From NCBI GenBank assembly GCA_020637295.1, contig JACJWF010000004.1, positions 62,001 through 126,000 on the forward strand: a stretch of 64,000 bases of DNA, in the 5' to 3' direction. The position numbers and the translations under genes were made by a program. This stretch comes from Acidimicrobiaceae bacterium (GTDB lineage: Bacteria > Actinomycetota > Acidimicrobiia > Acidimicrobiales > Ilumatobacteraceae). The notes under the pieces are model-generated. The model had not been told where the DNA came from, did not search any database, and saw only the letters and a program-made list of their open reading frames with translations. This document shows positions 24,335 through 32,430 of this stretch, one piece after another (position 1 is the stretch's first letter; each line of letters starts with the position of its first letter).

Positions 24335-24446
24335 CTGGATTCGTGCCTTCCTTGGTCGGTGACGTGCCGCTGGTGCGGCGTGTCGGGTCCTAGGCAACCA
24401 CGTTGCCGGAATGAATGCAACCGATTTATCGCGCGGGTGCCCGCGG

Positions 24447-25040
24447 TCACTCGCCGATGCCGTCCGACGGGTCGAGCGGGGCGGCTGCTTCGGCGGTTAC
24501 CGGCATGCCGCTGACGAAGACGTGCTCGCGATAGAAGCGCAGCTCGGCCACGCTCTCGCGGATGTCGTCCAGCGCCCGGTGGGTGCCCTGCTTCGAACTG
24601 CGGCCGTTGAGCAGGCCCGGGTACCAGCGGCGGACGAGCTCCTTCACGGAGCTGACGTCCACGCTGCGGTAGTGCAGGTGATGCTCGATCTCGGGGAGGT
24701 AGGCGTCGAGGAAGCGGCGGTCCATCCCGATCGAGTTGCCGCACAGCGGCACCGAGCGCGGTGCGGGCACGTGGGTGCGGATGAAGTCCAGCGTCTGGCG
24801 GCCGGCGTCCTCCAGCGACACTGTGCTGGCGCGAATGGCGTCCAGCAAGCCGCTGCGCGTGTGCATCTCCACCACCACCGGCTCCATCAGCGCCAACTGC
24901 TCCTCGGGCTGGTGGACGACGAGGTCCGGCCCCTCGGCGACGATGTTCAACTCGTCGTCGGTGATGATGGTGGCGATCTCGACGATCACGTTGCGGCGGG
25001 GGTCCAGCCCGGTCATCTCGAGGTCCATCCACACCAGCAC
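24447..25040 (-). CDS. orn: Oligoribonuclease
   Basis: About 197 residues. Orn degrades 2-5 nt RNA fragments and pGpG to mononucleotides. The DEDDh exonuclease motifs are all present: WMDLEMTGLDP (Asp, Glu), CGNSIGMDRRFL (Asp) and HRALDDIRESVAELRFY (His, Asp). The start is uncertain: GTG at 25040 gives MLVWMDLEMTG, the normal family beginning; a TTG at 25061 would add seven residues. Divergent from the Nudix gene with a gap of about 36 bases. Confidence 0.93.
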   Translation of the reverse strand: MLVWMDLEMTGLDPRRNVIVEIATIITDDELNIVAEGPDLVVHQPEEQLALMEPVVVEMHTRSGLLDAIRASTVSLEDAGRQTLDFIRTHVPAPRSVPLCGNSIGMDRRFLDAYLPEIEHHLHYRSVDVSSVKELVRRWYPGLLNGRSSKQGTHRALDDIRESVAELRFYREHVFVSGMPVTAEAAAPLDPSDGIGE

Positions 25041-25076
25041 GAGATGGAGGCTAGGCGACAACTACGGTCGGCAACG

Positions 25077-25799
25077 ATGAGTGAGGAAGTTCCCATCCGC
25101 CCGGCCGCCACCGTCATGCTCCTGCGCGACACCGACGGCGGGTTGGAAGTGTTCATGCTGCGGCGCACGTCGGCGGCCGTCTTCGCCGGTGGCATGTACG
25201 TGTTCCCCGGCGGCAAGGTGGACCCTGCGGACGGCGAGGGCCACGAGGCCTACGTCGTCGCTGCGATCCGCGAGTGCTACGAGGAAGCCGGCGTGCTGCT
25301 GGCCGACGACGCCGACGGCCTGCCCGTGGACGACGGCCATCCGGCACTGGCCCACCGCGACGCGGTCTACGACGGCACGGTGGACATGAGGGCCCTTGCC
25401 GCGGACCACGGCCTGCGCCTGCGCACCGGCGACCTGCCGTGGGTGGCGCACTGGATCACGCCGAAGGGTGAGACCGCTCGCCGGTTCGACACCCGCTTCT
25501 TCGCGGCCGCCTGCCCGCCCGGCCAGACCAGCCACCACGACGACAACGAGACCGTCGCCAGCATGTGGGTGCGCCCCGCTGATGCGCTGGCCCGCGGCCA
25601 GGCCGGTGAGTTGATGCTCATGCCGCCGACGGTGGCCAACCTGCAGTTCCTGGCGGCCCATGCCGACGTGGCCTCGGCGATGGCCGCGGCCCGCACCGTG
25701 GGCACGCCGCCCTGCATCCTGCCGAAGATCCGTCAGGTGGACGGCAAGATCGTGGGTGTCGCCATGCCGGGCGACGCCGACTACGACTCGCTGGCCTGA
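25077..25799 (+). CDS. Nudix hydrolase
   Basis: A 240-residue protein. The Nudix box is GGKVDPADGEGHEAYVVAAIRECYEEAGVLL: the catalytic RECYEEAGV part is intact, with a longer first half than the classical 23-residue box. The opening TVMLLRDTDGGLEVFMLRRT and the length resemble the NUDT19/CoA-diphosphatase-like group, so a CoA or nucleotide diphosphate substrate is possible. ATG at 25077 with GAGG-poor leader; the gene is divergent from orn and overlaps the convergent mrp gene by 19 bases. Confidence 0.85.
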   Translation: MSEEVPIRPAATVMLLRDTDGGLEVFMLRRTSAAVFAGGMYVFPGGKVDPADGEGHEAYVVAAIRECYEEAGVLLADDADGLPVDDGHPALAHRDAVYDGTVDMRALAADHGLRLRTGDLPWVAHWITPKGETARRFDTRFFAAACPPGQTSHHDDNETVASMWVRPADALARGQAGELMLMPPTVANLQFLAAHADVASAMAAARTVGTPPCILPKIRQVDGKIVGVAMPGDADYDSLA

Positions 25800-27019
25800 C
25801 CGGTCGCACCCGCGCGCCCGGCGTCGGCAGCGCCCAGCGCGGCCTCCACCATCTGCAGCATCCGGGCGCTGCAGCCGGCCATGTTGGCGGGCGGGGCCAC
25901 ATCCTCCACCAGGCGAGCGGCGATGGTGCGGAACTCGTCTGCCGCCGGGCCACTGCCGTCCAGCGCCACGGGTGCCCCGGCGTCGCCACCGGCTGCCACG
26001 GCGGGCTCCAGCGGGATGCGGCCCAGCAGTGGCACGCCGATCTCGTCGGCCAGTGCCTGCCCGCCGCCCTCGCCGAACAGGGCGTAGGTCTCGCCGTGGT
26101 CGCACGTGAAGGCGCTCATGTTCTCCACCACGCCGCAGACCCGCAGGAAGCTGCGCCGGGCCATGTCCGCCGCCCGGGCAGCGACTCGCTGCGCCGCCTG
26201 GGCCGGGGTGGTGACGATCAGCAGGTCGGTGCGCGGCAGCATCCGGGCCAGCCCCATCTGCACGTCGCCGGTGCCGGGCGGCATGTCGATGAACAGGTAG
26301 TCCAGGTCGTCCCAGTGCACGTCGTGGAGGAACTGCTCCACTGCCTTGGTGAGCATGAGGCCACGCCACATCAGCGCCGTGCCTTCCTCCACGAGGAAGC
26401 CGGTGCTGACCACCTTCAGCGTGCCGCGGGTGAGGCCTCGGCCGACCGTGAGTTCGTTGGGGATGATCCGCGGCTTGTCGAACCCCTCCATGCGGCGGGC
26501 CTCCAGCGGCTCGTCGATGCCCAGCAGGCGGGGCACGGAGAAGCCCCAGATGTCCGCGTCGAGCACGCCCACGGTGAAGCCCCGGGCGGCCACCGCGGCG
26601 GCCAGGTTGACGGTGACGGAGCTCTTGCCCACGCCACCCTTGCCGCTGGCCACGGCGATGACCCGGCAGGTGGTGGGCACGGCGGTGTCGGCGGCCTGCT
26701 CGCGGGCGTTCCAGCGGGCCTTGGTCATCACCTCGCTGCGCTCCTCGGGTGTCATCTCGCCCCATTGGATGCGCACGTCGCGCACGCCCGGGTGCACCGC
26801 CACCCGGCTCCTCACGTCCTTCTGGATCTGGCCGCGCAGGGGGCAGCCGCCGATGGTGAGCTTGATCTCCACGGCCACGTCGCCATCGGGCGTGATCTCG
26901 ACGGACGGCACCATGCCGAGGCTGACGATGTCCGCACCCAGTTCCGGGTCCACCACGGCGCGCAGCAACTCGAGCACGTCGTCCCGGCTCGGCGGGCCTG
27001 GCGTCGACGGGGGAATCAC
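25781..27019 (-). CDS. mrp: Mrp/ApbC-type Fe-S cluster carrier ATPase
   Basis: About 412 residues. An N-terminal MIP18/DUF59 domain (about 1-85, with SLGMVPSVEI and GCPLRGQI) is followed by a P-loop ATPase with deviant Walker A SGKGGVGKSS, Asp in VLDADIWG, and FIDMPPGTGD. It carries or inserts Fe-S clusters. Mrp proteins usually have CxxC after ENMS; here only one Cys is present (ENMSAFTCDHGE), so the cluster site differs. Start GTG at 27019 is chosen since the conserved part starts soon after; GTG at 27088 would extend into the likely divergent promoter. The neighbour erpA-like gene fits the same pathway. Confidence 0.9.
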   Translation of the reverse strand: MIPPSTPGPPSRDDVLELLRAVVDPELGADIVSLGMVPSVEITPDGDVAVEIKLTIGGCPLRGQIQKDVRSRVAVHPGVRDVRIQWGEMTPEERSEVMTKARWNAREQAADTAVPTTCRVIAVASGKGGVGKSSVTVNLAAAVAARGFTVGVLDADIWGFSVPRLLGIDEPLEARRMEGFDKPRIIPNELTVGRGLTRGTLKVVSTGFLVEEGTALMWRGLMLTKAVEQFLHDVHWDDLDYLFIDMPPGTGDVQMGLARMLPRTDLLIVTTPAQAAQRVAARAADMARRSFLRVCGVVENMSAFTCDHGETYALFGEGGGQALADEIGVPLLGRIPLEPAVAAGGDAGAPVALDGSGPAADEFRTIAARLVEDVAPPANMAGCSARMLQMVEAALGAADAGRAGATGQASES

Positions 27020-27114
27020 GAAGTCAATGCTACGGTAATTCGCGGGTACACTCCTGTCCTGCGCCACCTTCCGGTGCGCAACCACCACCGCCGATCGCCT
27101 CAGGGAGGTCCACT

Positions 27115-27435
27115 GTGATCACGCTCACCGACTCCGCCGCCACCAAGGTGAAGGAACTGCTCGACGCCGAAGGTGCAGCCGAGCTGGCGCTGCGCGTTGC
27201 CGTCCGTCCGGGCGGGTGCAGCGGGTTCTCCTACGAGATGTTCTTCGACGGCGACATCGCCGGCGACGATCAGACGGCCACGTTCGGCCAGGTGCAGGTG
27301 GTGGTGGACCAGGCGTCCGCCCAGCTGCTCGAGGGTGCCACACTGGACTACAAGGACGGCCTGAACCAGGCCGGCTTCGCCATCACCAACCCCAACGCCA
27401 CCCGCACGTGCGGGTGCGGCAACTCGTTCAGCTGA
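27115..27435 (+). CDS. erpA: A-type iron-sulfur carrier (HesB/IscA/ErpA family)
   Basis: A 106-residue protein. The three cluster-binding cysteines are in GGCSGFSYEM and TCGCGNSF. It starts MITLTDSAATKVKELL, the normal family start, from GTG at 27115 with GGGAGG seven bases upstream. A-type carriers accept clusters from the scaffold and hand them to enzymes; the divergent Mrp ATPase is a likely partner. The stop overlaps the end of the convergent lipoprotein gene by 8 bases. The exact subtype (ErpA or SufA) cannot be told from the sequence alone. Confidence 0.9.
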   Translation: MITLTDSAATKVKELLDAEGAAELALRVAVRPGGCSGFSYEMFFDGDIAGDDQTATFGQVQVVVDQASAQLLEGATLDYKDGLNQAGFAITNPNATRTCGCGNSFS

Positions 27436-28327
27436 GCAGCAGGTCCAGCCGGGCCGCCAGCTCGCTGCGATCCCACACCCCGTCCAGCCGGTCCACCACC
27501 ACGCCCGCAGCGTCGGTGAAGTAGATGATCGGCTCGTACTCCACGCCCAGCGCCTCCACGGCCGGGGCGATCAGTGTGCCGGCGTCGTCGGCGTAGACGT
27601 CGGCGTGCACCACCACGATCTGGTCGCCGACCCGTTGGTACTGCTCGATGAGGAACTCCAGGCCCGGCGCGCAGGTACCGGTCTGGCAGTGGGCCGGCGT
27701 GCCCACCATGTACAGCACGGGCTTCCCGCTGGCCAGCGCATCGGTGAGGGTGACCTGGTGGAACGGGCACGGGTCGGGCGTGCGACTGCAGTACGGCTCC
27801 ACCCCGCGGTGGTCGTCGGCCGTGGGTGTGTCGAACGGGGGCAGCGGCGCACCGGTGAGCGGCGAGAACACGTGCACGGGGTCCATGATCTCCACGTTGG
27901 CGCCGTAGCCGTCGTCGCCCTCCAGTCGCAGCGTGTAGATCTTGGCGTCGGGCAGGGTGGTGCGGATCTCCCAATAGGGCACGTCCAGCCCGTCGTTGCG
28001 GCGGACACCCACGAACTCGGTGACCTTGCTGGCGTCCACGTAGGACTGCACCCAGCCGGCCAGTTCCGCCGGGCCGTCGGTGGCCAGCGCGCCGTCGCCG
28101 GTGATGGACACGGGCAGGCGCACTTCGCCGGGGGTGAACAGCCCGGTGCTGGGGAAGCGCTGCACCACGGAGAACGATGCGGGGGTGGCGCCGCCCGCGC
28201 TGGCAGGGGTGCTGCCGGACGTGTTGGCGGCGGCAGTGGTGCCGCTGGATGAGCGGGTTTCGCCACAGGCTGCGAGCACCGCAGCACTGCCGGCGGCGGC
28301 GAGGAAGGTTCGACGGGTCGAAGGCAT
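27428..28327 (-). CDS. Tat-exported lipoprotein with thioredoxin-like fold
   Basis: A 299-residue protein. The N-terminus STRRTFLAAAGSAAVLAACG has the Tat twin-arginine and a lipobox. A Ser/Thr/Ala-rich linker precedes a beta-rich domain (about 60-170) and a thioredoxin-like domain (about 180-299) with two cysteines spaced CQTGTC in GTPAHCQTGTC, close to the SCO1-type placement though SCO has CxxxC. A further pair (YCSRTPDPCPF) precedes it. A role in copper delivery or thiol redox is possible; a good match to a named family is not seen. Divergent from the OmpA-like gene. Confidence 0.7.
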   Translation of the reverse strand: MPSTRRTFLAAAGSAAVLAACGETRSSSGTTAAANTSGSTPASAGGATPASFSVVQRFPSTGLFTPGEVRLPVSITGDGALATDGPAELAGWVQSYVDASKVTEFVGVRRNDGLDVPYWEIRTTLPDAKIYTLRLEGDDGYGANVEIMDPVHVFSPLTGAPLPPFDTPTADDHRGVEPYCSRTPDPCPFHQVTLTDALASGKPVLYMVGTPAHCQTGTCAPGLEFLIEQYQRVGDQIVVVHADVYADDAGTLIAPAVEALGVEYEPIIYFTDAAGVVVDRLDGVWDRSELAARLDLLLS

Positions 28328-28384
28328 CGCCGCACACGGTACCCCCGTTGCGCGGGCTTGGGGCAGCGTGAGAATGTGGCAGGA

Positions 28385-29554
28385 ATGCCGCCGTCCGACC
28401 CCCTCCCCGCGCCTCGACGGCGCCGCATCATCGTGCTCGGCGCCGTTGCGCTGATTGCCCTCTACGCCGCCGGCGCGCTGGTGATGGTGCCGTGGATCGG
28501 CCGCGACCTGGGCGGGCGCGTCATCGGCGAGGTGCAGGCCGACGGTGTCACCCGCGCCGTGTTCAAGGGGCAGGACGGCACCCTCTACTGCGATCAGCCG
28601 CTGGCCGATCCGGCGGCCGTGCTGGCCCGTGCCGAAGGGGTGCGCGGCGTGCACGCCATCACCCTCGACGCCTCGTGCGGCGACCCGTCCGTGCCCGCCA
28701 CCACCACCACGGTCGCCCCGTCCACCACCGAGGCGCCCACCACCACGGCGGCACCGTCCACCACCGAGGCGCCCACCACCACGGCGGCCCCCACCACCAC
28801 CACCGTCACCTGGCCGCTGCTGGCCGTATGGCTGGACGGCGGCGTCATCGCGCTCACCGGCGCCGTGGCCAACGAGGACCAGCGCGCCCAACTGGTGGCC
28901 GCTGCCGGCGAGGCGGTCACCCCGGCCAACGTCAGCGACCAGTTGCTCGTCGACGGGACGTCCACCATCAGCGACGATCTCGTCATTGCGCTCGGCGAAC
29001 TGGCCACGGCCATGCCGGCCGGCCTGGTCGCCGGCACGGCGGCGTTCGACGGCACCACCATCGCCGTGCAGGGCACCTACGCCTCGGACGACCTGCGGGC
29101 CCAGTTCGAGGCTGCCGCGGCGGAAGTGCCCGGCGTGGTGGTGACCCTGCAGCCCCGCCCCACCGCCACCGCCGAGCAGGCCGCCGCGCTGGAGGCCGAA
29201 CTCAACGCGCTGGTGGCTGCCGAGCCGATCCTGTTCGACAAGGGCAGCACCACCATCAGCGACGCGTCGCAGTCCACACTCGTGAAGGTCGCCGGGCTGG
29301 CGGAGCGCTACGCCGGGGTGGCCATCCAGGTGCAGGGCCACACGGACAGCGAGGGCGATGCCGGCCGCAACCTGACCCTCAGCGAGGACCGTGCTGCCGC
29401 CGTGCTGGATGCACTGGTTGCGCTCGGCGTGCCCGCCGCCGACCTCACCGCCGCCGGGTTCGGGGAGACCGAACTCATCGTCGGCCCGGACGGCAAGGAG
29501 GACCCCGTGGCCAGCCGGCGGGTGGTCTTCGCCGTGGTGGTGCGGCAGCCATGA
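28385..29554 (+). CDS. OmpA-domain protein with BON-like repeats and Thr-rich linker
   Basis: A 389-residue protein: N-terminal membrane anchor (about residues 14-34), a Cys-containing segment, a Thr/Pro linker made of a 36-base direct repeat, two BON-like segments (about 140-265; e.g. GGVIALTGAVANEDQR and GTTIAVQGTYASDDLR) and a C-terminal OmpA peptidoglycan-binding domain (ILFDKGSTTIS, IQVQGHTDSEGD, NLTLSEDRAAAV). This order is like OmpATb/ArfA of mycobacteria. It likely links membrane and cell wall. ATG at 28385. The next gene starts 55 bases later. Confidence 0.85.
   Translation: MPPSDPLPAPRRRRIIVLGAVALIALYAAGALVMVPWIGRDLGGRVIGEVQADGVTRAVFKGQDGTLYCDQPLADPAAVLARAEGVRGVHAITLDASCGDPSVPATTTTVAPSTTEAPTTTAAPSTTEAPTTTAAPTTTTVTWPLLAVWLDGGVIALTGAVANEDQRAQLVAAAGEAVTPANVSDQLLVDGTSTISDDLVIALGELATAMPAGLVAGTAAFDGTTIAVQGTYASDDLRAQFEAAAAEVPGVVVTLQPRPTATAEQAAALEAELNALVAAEPILFDKGSTTISDASQSTLVKVAGLAERYAGVAIQVQGHTDSEGDAGRNLTLSEDRAAAVLDALVALGVPAADLTAAGFGETELIVGPDGKEDPVASRRVVFAVVVRQP
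28718..28789 (+). repeat. 36-base direct repeat, two copies, in Thr/Pro linker
   Basis: Copies at 28718-28753 and 28754-28789 differ only at the last base and code for the linker unit PSTTEAPTTTAA twice. Such exact tandem copies can change number by slippage and alter linker length. Confidence 0.8.
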
Positions 29555-29609
29555 CCACACCTTTCCCGCATCGGGGCCCCGTCGCCCCCCGTCCAGTTGG
29601 AGCAGTGTC

Positions 29610-30536
29610 GTGCCCTACACCTTGACCGTCTGGGGGCTGTGGATGATCGGCGCGGCCGTGATCGGCCTCGTGATCGGCTGGCTGCTGGGTCGCCGCGGCA
29701 ACCCGCCGGTCGACGACGCCCCGCGCCCCGCCGCACCCGCAACGCCCGCCACTCCCGAGGTGGAGCGCCTGCGCGCCAAGGTGGCCCAACTGGAAGGGGT
29801 GGCCATCGAGCGCGACCGGCTGGAGTGGGAGCTGGCGGAGGCCCGCTCGAAGGCCTTGGCGGCCGGTGCATCGCCCGCCCCCGCCGTGTTCGCGCCGGTG
29901 GTGGAAGACGACGGCGCGCTGGCGGCGATGACTGCCGAGCGCGACGAGTGGGTGGCGAAGGCCGCCGCCTACGAGCAGGTGGTGGGCGAACTCCGAGTGC
30001 GGGCATGGAACGCCGAGGCCAAGGTGGGTGAGCTGCGCCAGGTGGTCCAGACGATGCAGGCCGCGTCGCGTGCTGCCGCTGCACCTGCTGCTGCGGCACC
30101 TGCCGCCACCCCGGTAGCGCCGGCTGCGGCCGCTCCCGCGGTGGCGGCCGCCCCGGCCACCGCGGCACCGCCAGTCGCTGCGCCCGTGGCATCTGCAGGC
30201 GGTGGTGGCCCGGTGGCGGCGCCCCCGCCCCGCCCGGACCTCGAGGCTGGCGAGGCGGTGCTCGGCGCGCCGCTGCGGTTCGACGACCTCACCGTCATCG
30301 AAGGCATCGGCCCGCAGATCGCCCAGTTGTGTGTCGCCCGCGGCATCGACTCCTGGTGGGTCATGGCCAACACCGATCCCGATCGCCTGCGGCGGATGCT
30401 GGCTGCCGCCGGCCCTCGTTTCCAGGTGCACGACCCTTCCAGTTGGCCCGAGCAGGGTCGCCTGCTGGCCACCGGCGACTGGGCCGGCTTCCAGCGGCTC
30501 ACCCATGCCCTGCGGGGCGGCCGGGCGGGGGAGTGA
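29610..30536 (+). CDS. Membrane-anchored coiled-coil protein with helix-hairpin-helix end
   Basis: A 308-residue protein: membrane segment at about residues 6-24, a coiled coil (about 45-150, rich in Glu, Arg, Ala and Leu), an Ala/Pro linker of about 65 residues, and a C-terminal domain beginning LTVIEGIGPQIAQLCVARGI, the helix-hairpin-helix motif of proteins often annotated as 'predicted flap endonuclease-like' (COG3743). No nuclease residues are seen. GTG at 29610 has GGAG at 29599-29602. Function is unknown; a wall or division-site scaffold with a nucleic-acid-like fold is a guess. Confidence 0.7.
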   Translation: MPYTLTVWGLWMIGAAVIGLVIGWLLGRRGNPPVDDAPRPAAPATPATPEVERLRAKVAQLEGVAIERDRLEWELAEARSKALAAGASPAPAVFAPVVEDDGALAAMTAERDEWVAKAAAYEQVVGELRVRAWNAEAKVGELRQVVQTMQAASRAAAAPAAAAPAATPVAPAAAAPAVAAAPATAAPPVAAPVASAGGGGPVAAPPPRPDLEAGEAVLGAPLRFDDLTVIEGIGPQIAQLCVARGIDSWWVMANTDPDRLRRMLAAAGPRFQVHDPSSWPEQGRLLATGDWAGFQRLTHALRGGRAGE

Positions 30537-30543
30537 CGGTCGG

Positions 30544-32076
30544 GTGACGGTCGAGTTCGTCGTCGACGGGCGCCACGTGTCCGTCGAGGCGGATGGCGCC
30601 AGCTTGCTGGAAGCGCTGCGCGACCGCCTGGGCGTGCGCGGCCCGAAGGACGGGTGCAGCCCGCAGGGCCAGTGCGGGTGCTGCACCGTGTGGGTGGACG
30701 GCCAGCCGCGCGTGGCCTGTGTCACGCCCGTGGCCCGGGTGGCCGGGCGCACCGTCACCACCGTGGACGGTCTGGCCGAGGCGCCGCAGTGGGCGGAACG
30801 GCTGTGCGCGTCGGGTGGCAGCCAATGCGGGTTCTGCACGCCCGGGATCATCATGCGGCTGGCGGCCTTGGAACCTGCCCGGCGCACCGACGACGGGGTG
30901 CGCCACGCGCTGCTGGCCCATCTGTGCCGCTGCACCGGCTGGCAGACCGTGGTGGACGCCGCCCTGGAGCCGCCGCTGGCCGAGGCGACGCCGACGGCTG
31001 GTCGCGATCTCGCCGCGGCGGCCGCGCGCGCCACGCTGGAGGGTGGCTCGCCGCAGCAGGTCGGTCCGGCGGTGGCGTTGGGACGGGGCGGGTTCGCTGC
31101 TGACGACGCGCCCGCGGACGCGCTGGTTGCCATGCCAACGGCGGACGGGACGTGGGTGGTGGCCGACACGCTCACCGAGGCTCGGCGGGCCGCCGGGAAG
31201 GTACAGGGCCGGCGCACGACGGAGTCGCTGACCTGGCCGATCGAGGTGCCGGAGGGCGACTGGGTGCGGACCCTGCAGACCACGTGGGTCGAGCCGGGCT
31301 ACCTGGAACCAGATGCCGCCTGGTGCGCGCCGGGTGGCAAGCCGGTGCTGTCGCTCACCAACGGTGGTGCGTTCGGCGGCAAGGCGGGCGGGGCCACGGC
31401 CCAGGTGGCAGCCGCGGCCCGGCGGCTGGCCGACGAGCACGGCCGGCCGGTGGTCGCTCAGTACTCGCGGGAAGACGTCGTGCGCCGCGGCCCGAAGCGC
31501 CCGCCACTGGCGGCCGGCATCCGCGCCGACGGTACCGGGGTCGTCCGGGTGGCCCGCACGGAGGGCATCGCCGCGGCCATCCATGCCGTGGCCCCCGGTC
31601 TGGTGGTGGAGGAAGTGGACGTCGCCGGGCCGCCGACGTCGGTGTCGCTGCGCGCCGCCGGCTGGGCGGAGGCAGCGATCCTCCTCGCTCCCGGGGACGG
31701 GTGGGTGACTGCCCCCAACGGCGCCACTGCCCGGGCCGAGATCGGCGAGGACGGACGCGTCGGCGTCACCGTGCGCTGCGGGCAGGTGCTCGACGCCACC
31801 GTGCTGCGCAGCTACTGCATCGGTGCCACGCACATGGCGCTCGGCTGGGTGCGCAGTGAGGGGTTGGCGGTCGATGCCGATGGCGTGCCGCTGGATCTCA
31901 CCATTCGCAGCTTCGGCATCCTGCGTGCCGTGGACACACCGGCCATCCATGTGGAGATGGAGGACGGCGATGGCCCGCCGGTGAACGGTTCCGATGCCGT
32001 CTTCGCTGCGGTGGCGTTGGCCGCGTGGCGGGCTGCCGGGTTCCCGCCGCGGTGGCCTACCATGCGAGCCGTATGA
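30544..32076 (+). CDS. Fused [2Fe-2S] and shortened molybdopterin-binding hydroxylase
   Basis: A 510-residue fusion. Residues 1-140 are the small subunit of xanthine dehydrogenase/CO dehydrogenase-type enzymes, with the plant-type cluster cysteines (GCSPQGQCGCCTVW, later VAC) and the second cluster CGFC and CRC. Residues about 165-510 resemble the molybdenum subunit: VALGRGGFAADDAPADALVA, YLEPDAAWC, GGAFGGK, SREDVVRRGPKRPP, and an ending like SFGILRAVDTPAIHV. This part is under half the usual 750 residues and appears to miss the middle with the GQG substrate/cofactor segment. No FAD subunit is nearby. Start GTG at 30544, 7 bases after the previous stop. Confidence 0.75.
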   Translation: MTVEFVVDGRHVSVEADGASLLEALRDRLGVRGPKDGCSPQGQCGCCTVWVDGQPRVACVTPVARVAGRTVTTVDGLAEAPQWAERLCASGGSQCGFCTPGIIMRLAALEPARRTDDGVRHALLAHLCRCTGWQTVVDAALEPPLAEATPTAGRDLAAAAARATLEGGSPQQVGPAVALGRGGFAADDAPADALVAMPTADGTWVVADTLTEARRAAGKVQGRRTTESLTWPIEVPEGDWVRTLQTTWVEPGYLEPDAAWCAPGGKPVLSLTNGGAFGGKAGGATAQVAAAARRLADEHGRPVVAQYSREDVVRRGPKRPPLAAGIRADGTGVVRVARTEGIAAAIHAVAPGLVVEEVDVAGPPTSVSLRAAGWAEAAILLAPGDGWVTAPNGATARAEIGEDGRVGVTVRCGQVLDATVLRSYCIGATHMALGWVRSEGLAVDADGVPLDLTIRSFGILRAVDTPAIHVEMEDGDGPPVNGSDAVFAAVALAAWRAAGFPPRWPTMRAV

Positions 32077-32426
32077 CTGCACCCCTCGGCCCCTACACCC
32101 CCGCCGTCCGCGCCGGCGACTGGATCATCGTCAGTGGCCAACTCGGCCAGAAGGACGGCGCACTCGTGGAGGGCGGCGTGCCCGCCCAGACCGCGCAGGT
32201 GGTGGAGAACCTGAAGACGCTGCTGGCCTCGATGGGCGCGGAGCTCACCGACGTGGCCAAGACGCTGTGCTTCCTCACCGACATGGGCACGTTCGCCCAG
32301 TTCAACGAGGCGTACGTCACCGGCTTCGCCGGTCACCGCCCGGCGCGCAGCACCATCGGCGTCGCGGCGCTGCCCGGTGGCGCAGCGGTGGAGATTGAGG
32401 CCTGGGCCTACAAGCCACTAGGGTGA
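32073..32426 (+). CDS. RidA family protein (enamine/imine deaminase type)
   Basis: A 117-residue protein of the YjgF/YER057c/UK114 family. RidA members hydrolyse reactive enamines and imines made by PLP enzymes. Family marks: GPYTPAVRAGDWIIVSGQLG, QTAQVVENLKTLLASMGA, and the ending RPARSTIGVAALPGGAAVEIEAWA with the arginine that binds the substrate carboxylate. ATG at 32073 overlaps the previous stop (ATGA). It lies between the molybdo-hydroxylase-like gene and a PLP decarboxylase, a reasonable setting. Confidence 0.9.
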   Translation: MTAPLGPYTPAVRAGDWIIVSGQLGQKDGALVEGGVPAQTAQVVENLKTLLASMGAELTDVAKTLCFLTDMGTFAQFNEAYVTGFAGHRPARSTIGVAALPGGAAVEIEAWAYKPLG

Positions 32427-32430
32427 CGCC

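Larger units (their letters stand above)
24064..24446 (-). promoter_or_regulatory. whiB7 leader region with candidate promoter
   Basis: This 383-base gap between orn and whiB7 is not empty. Reading on the minus strand it has an AT-rich stretch (24430-24424, ATAAATC) right before a TTGCAT (24420-24415), which fits the WhiB7 rule of AT-rich DNA upstream of -35; a -10 at 17 bases is weak (TTGCCT, 24397-24392). Then come a 56-codon ORF and a terminator hairpin, followed by the whiB7 ribosome site. The order matches the transcription attenuators known for whiB7/wblC in other actinomycetes. Confidence 0.6.

Noticed and set aside
28690..28810. A CRISPR-like pattern of ACC-rich repeats.
   Set aside because: It is a coding Thr/Pro linker with one tandem duplication, with no spacers and no cas genes.
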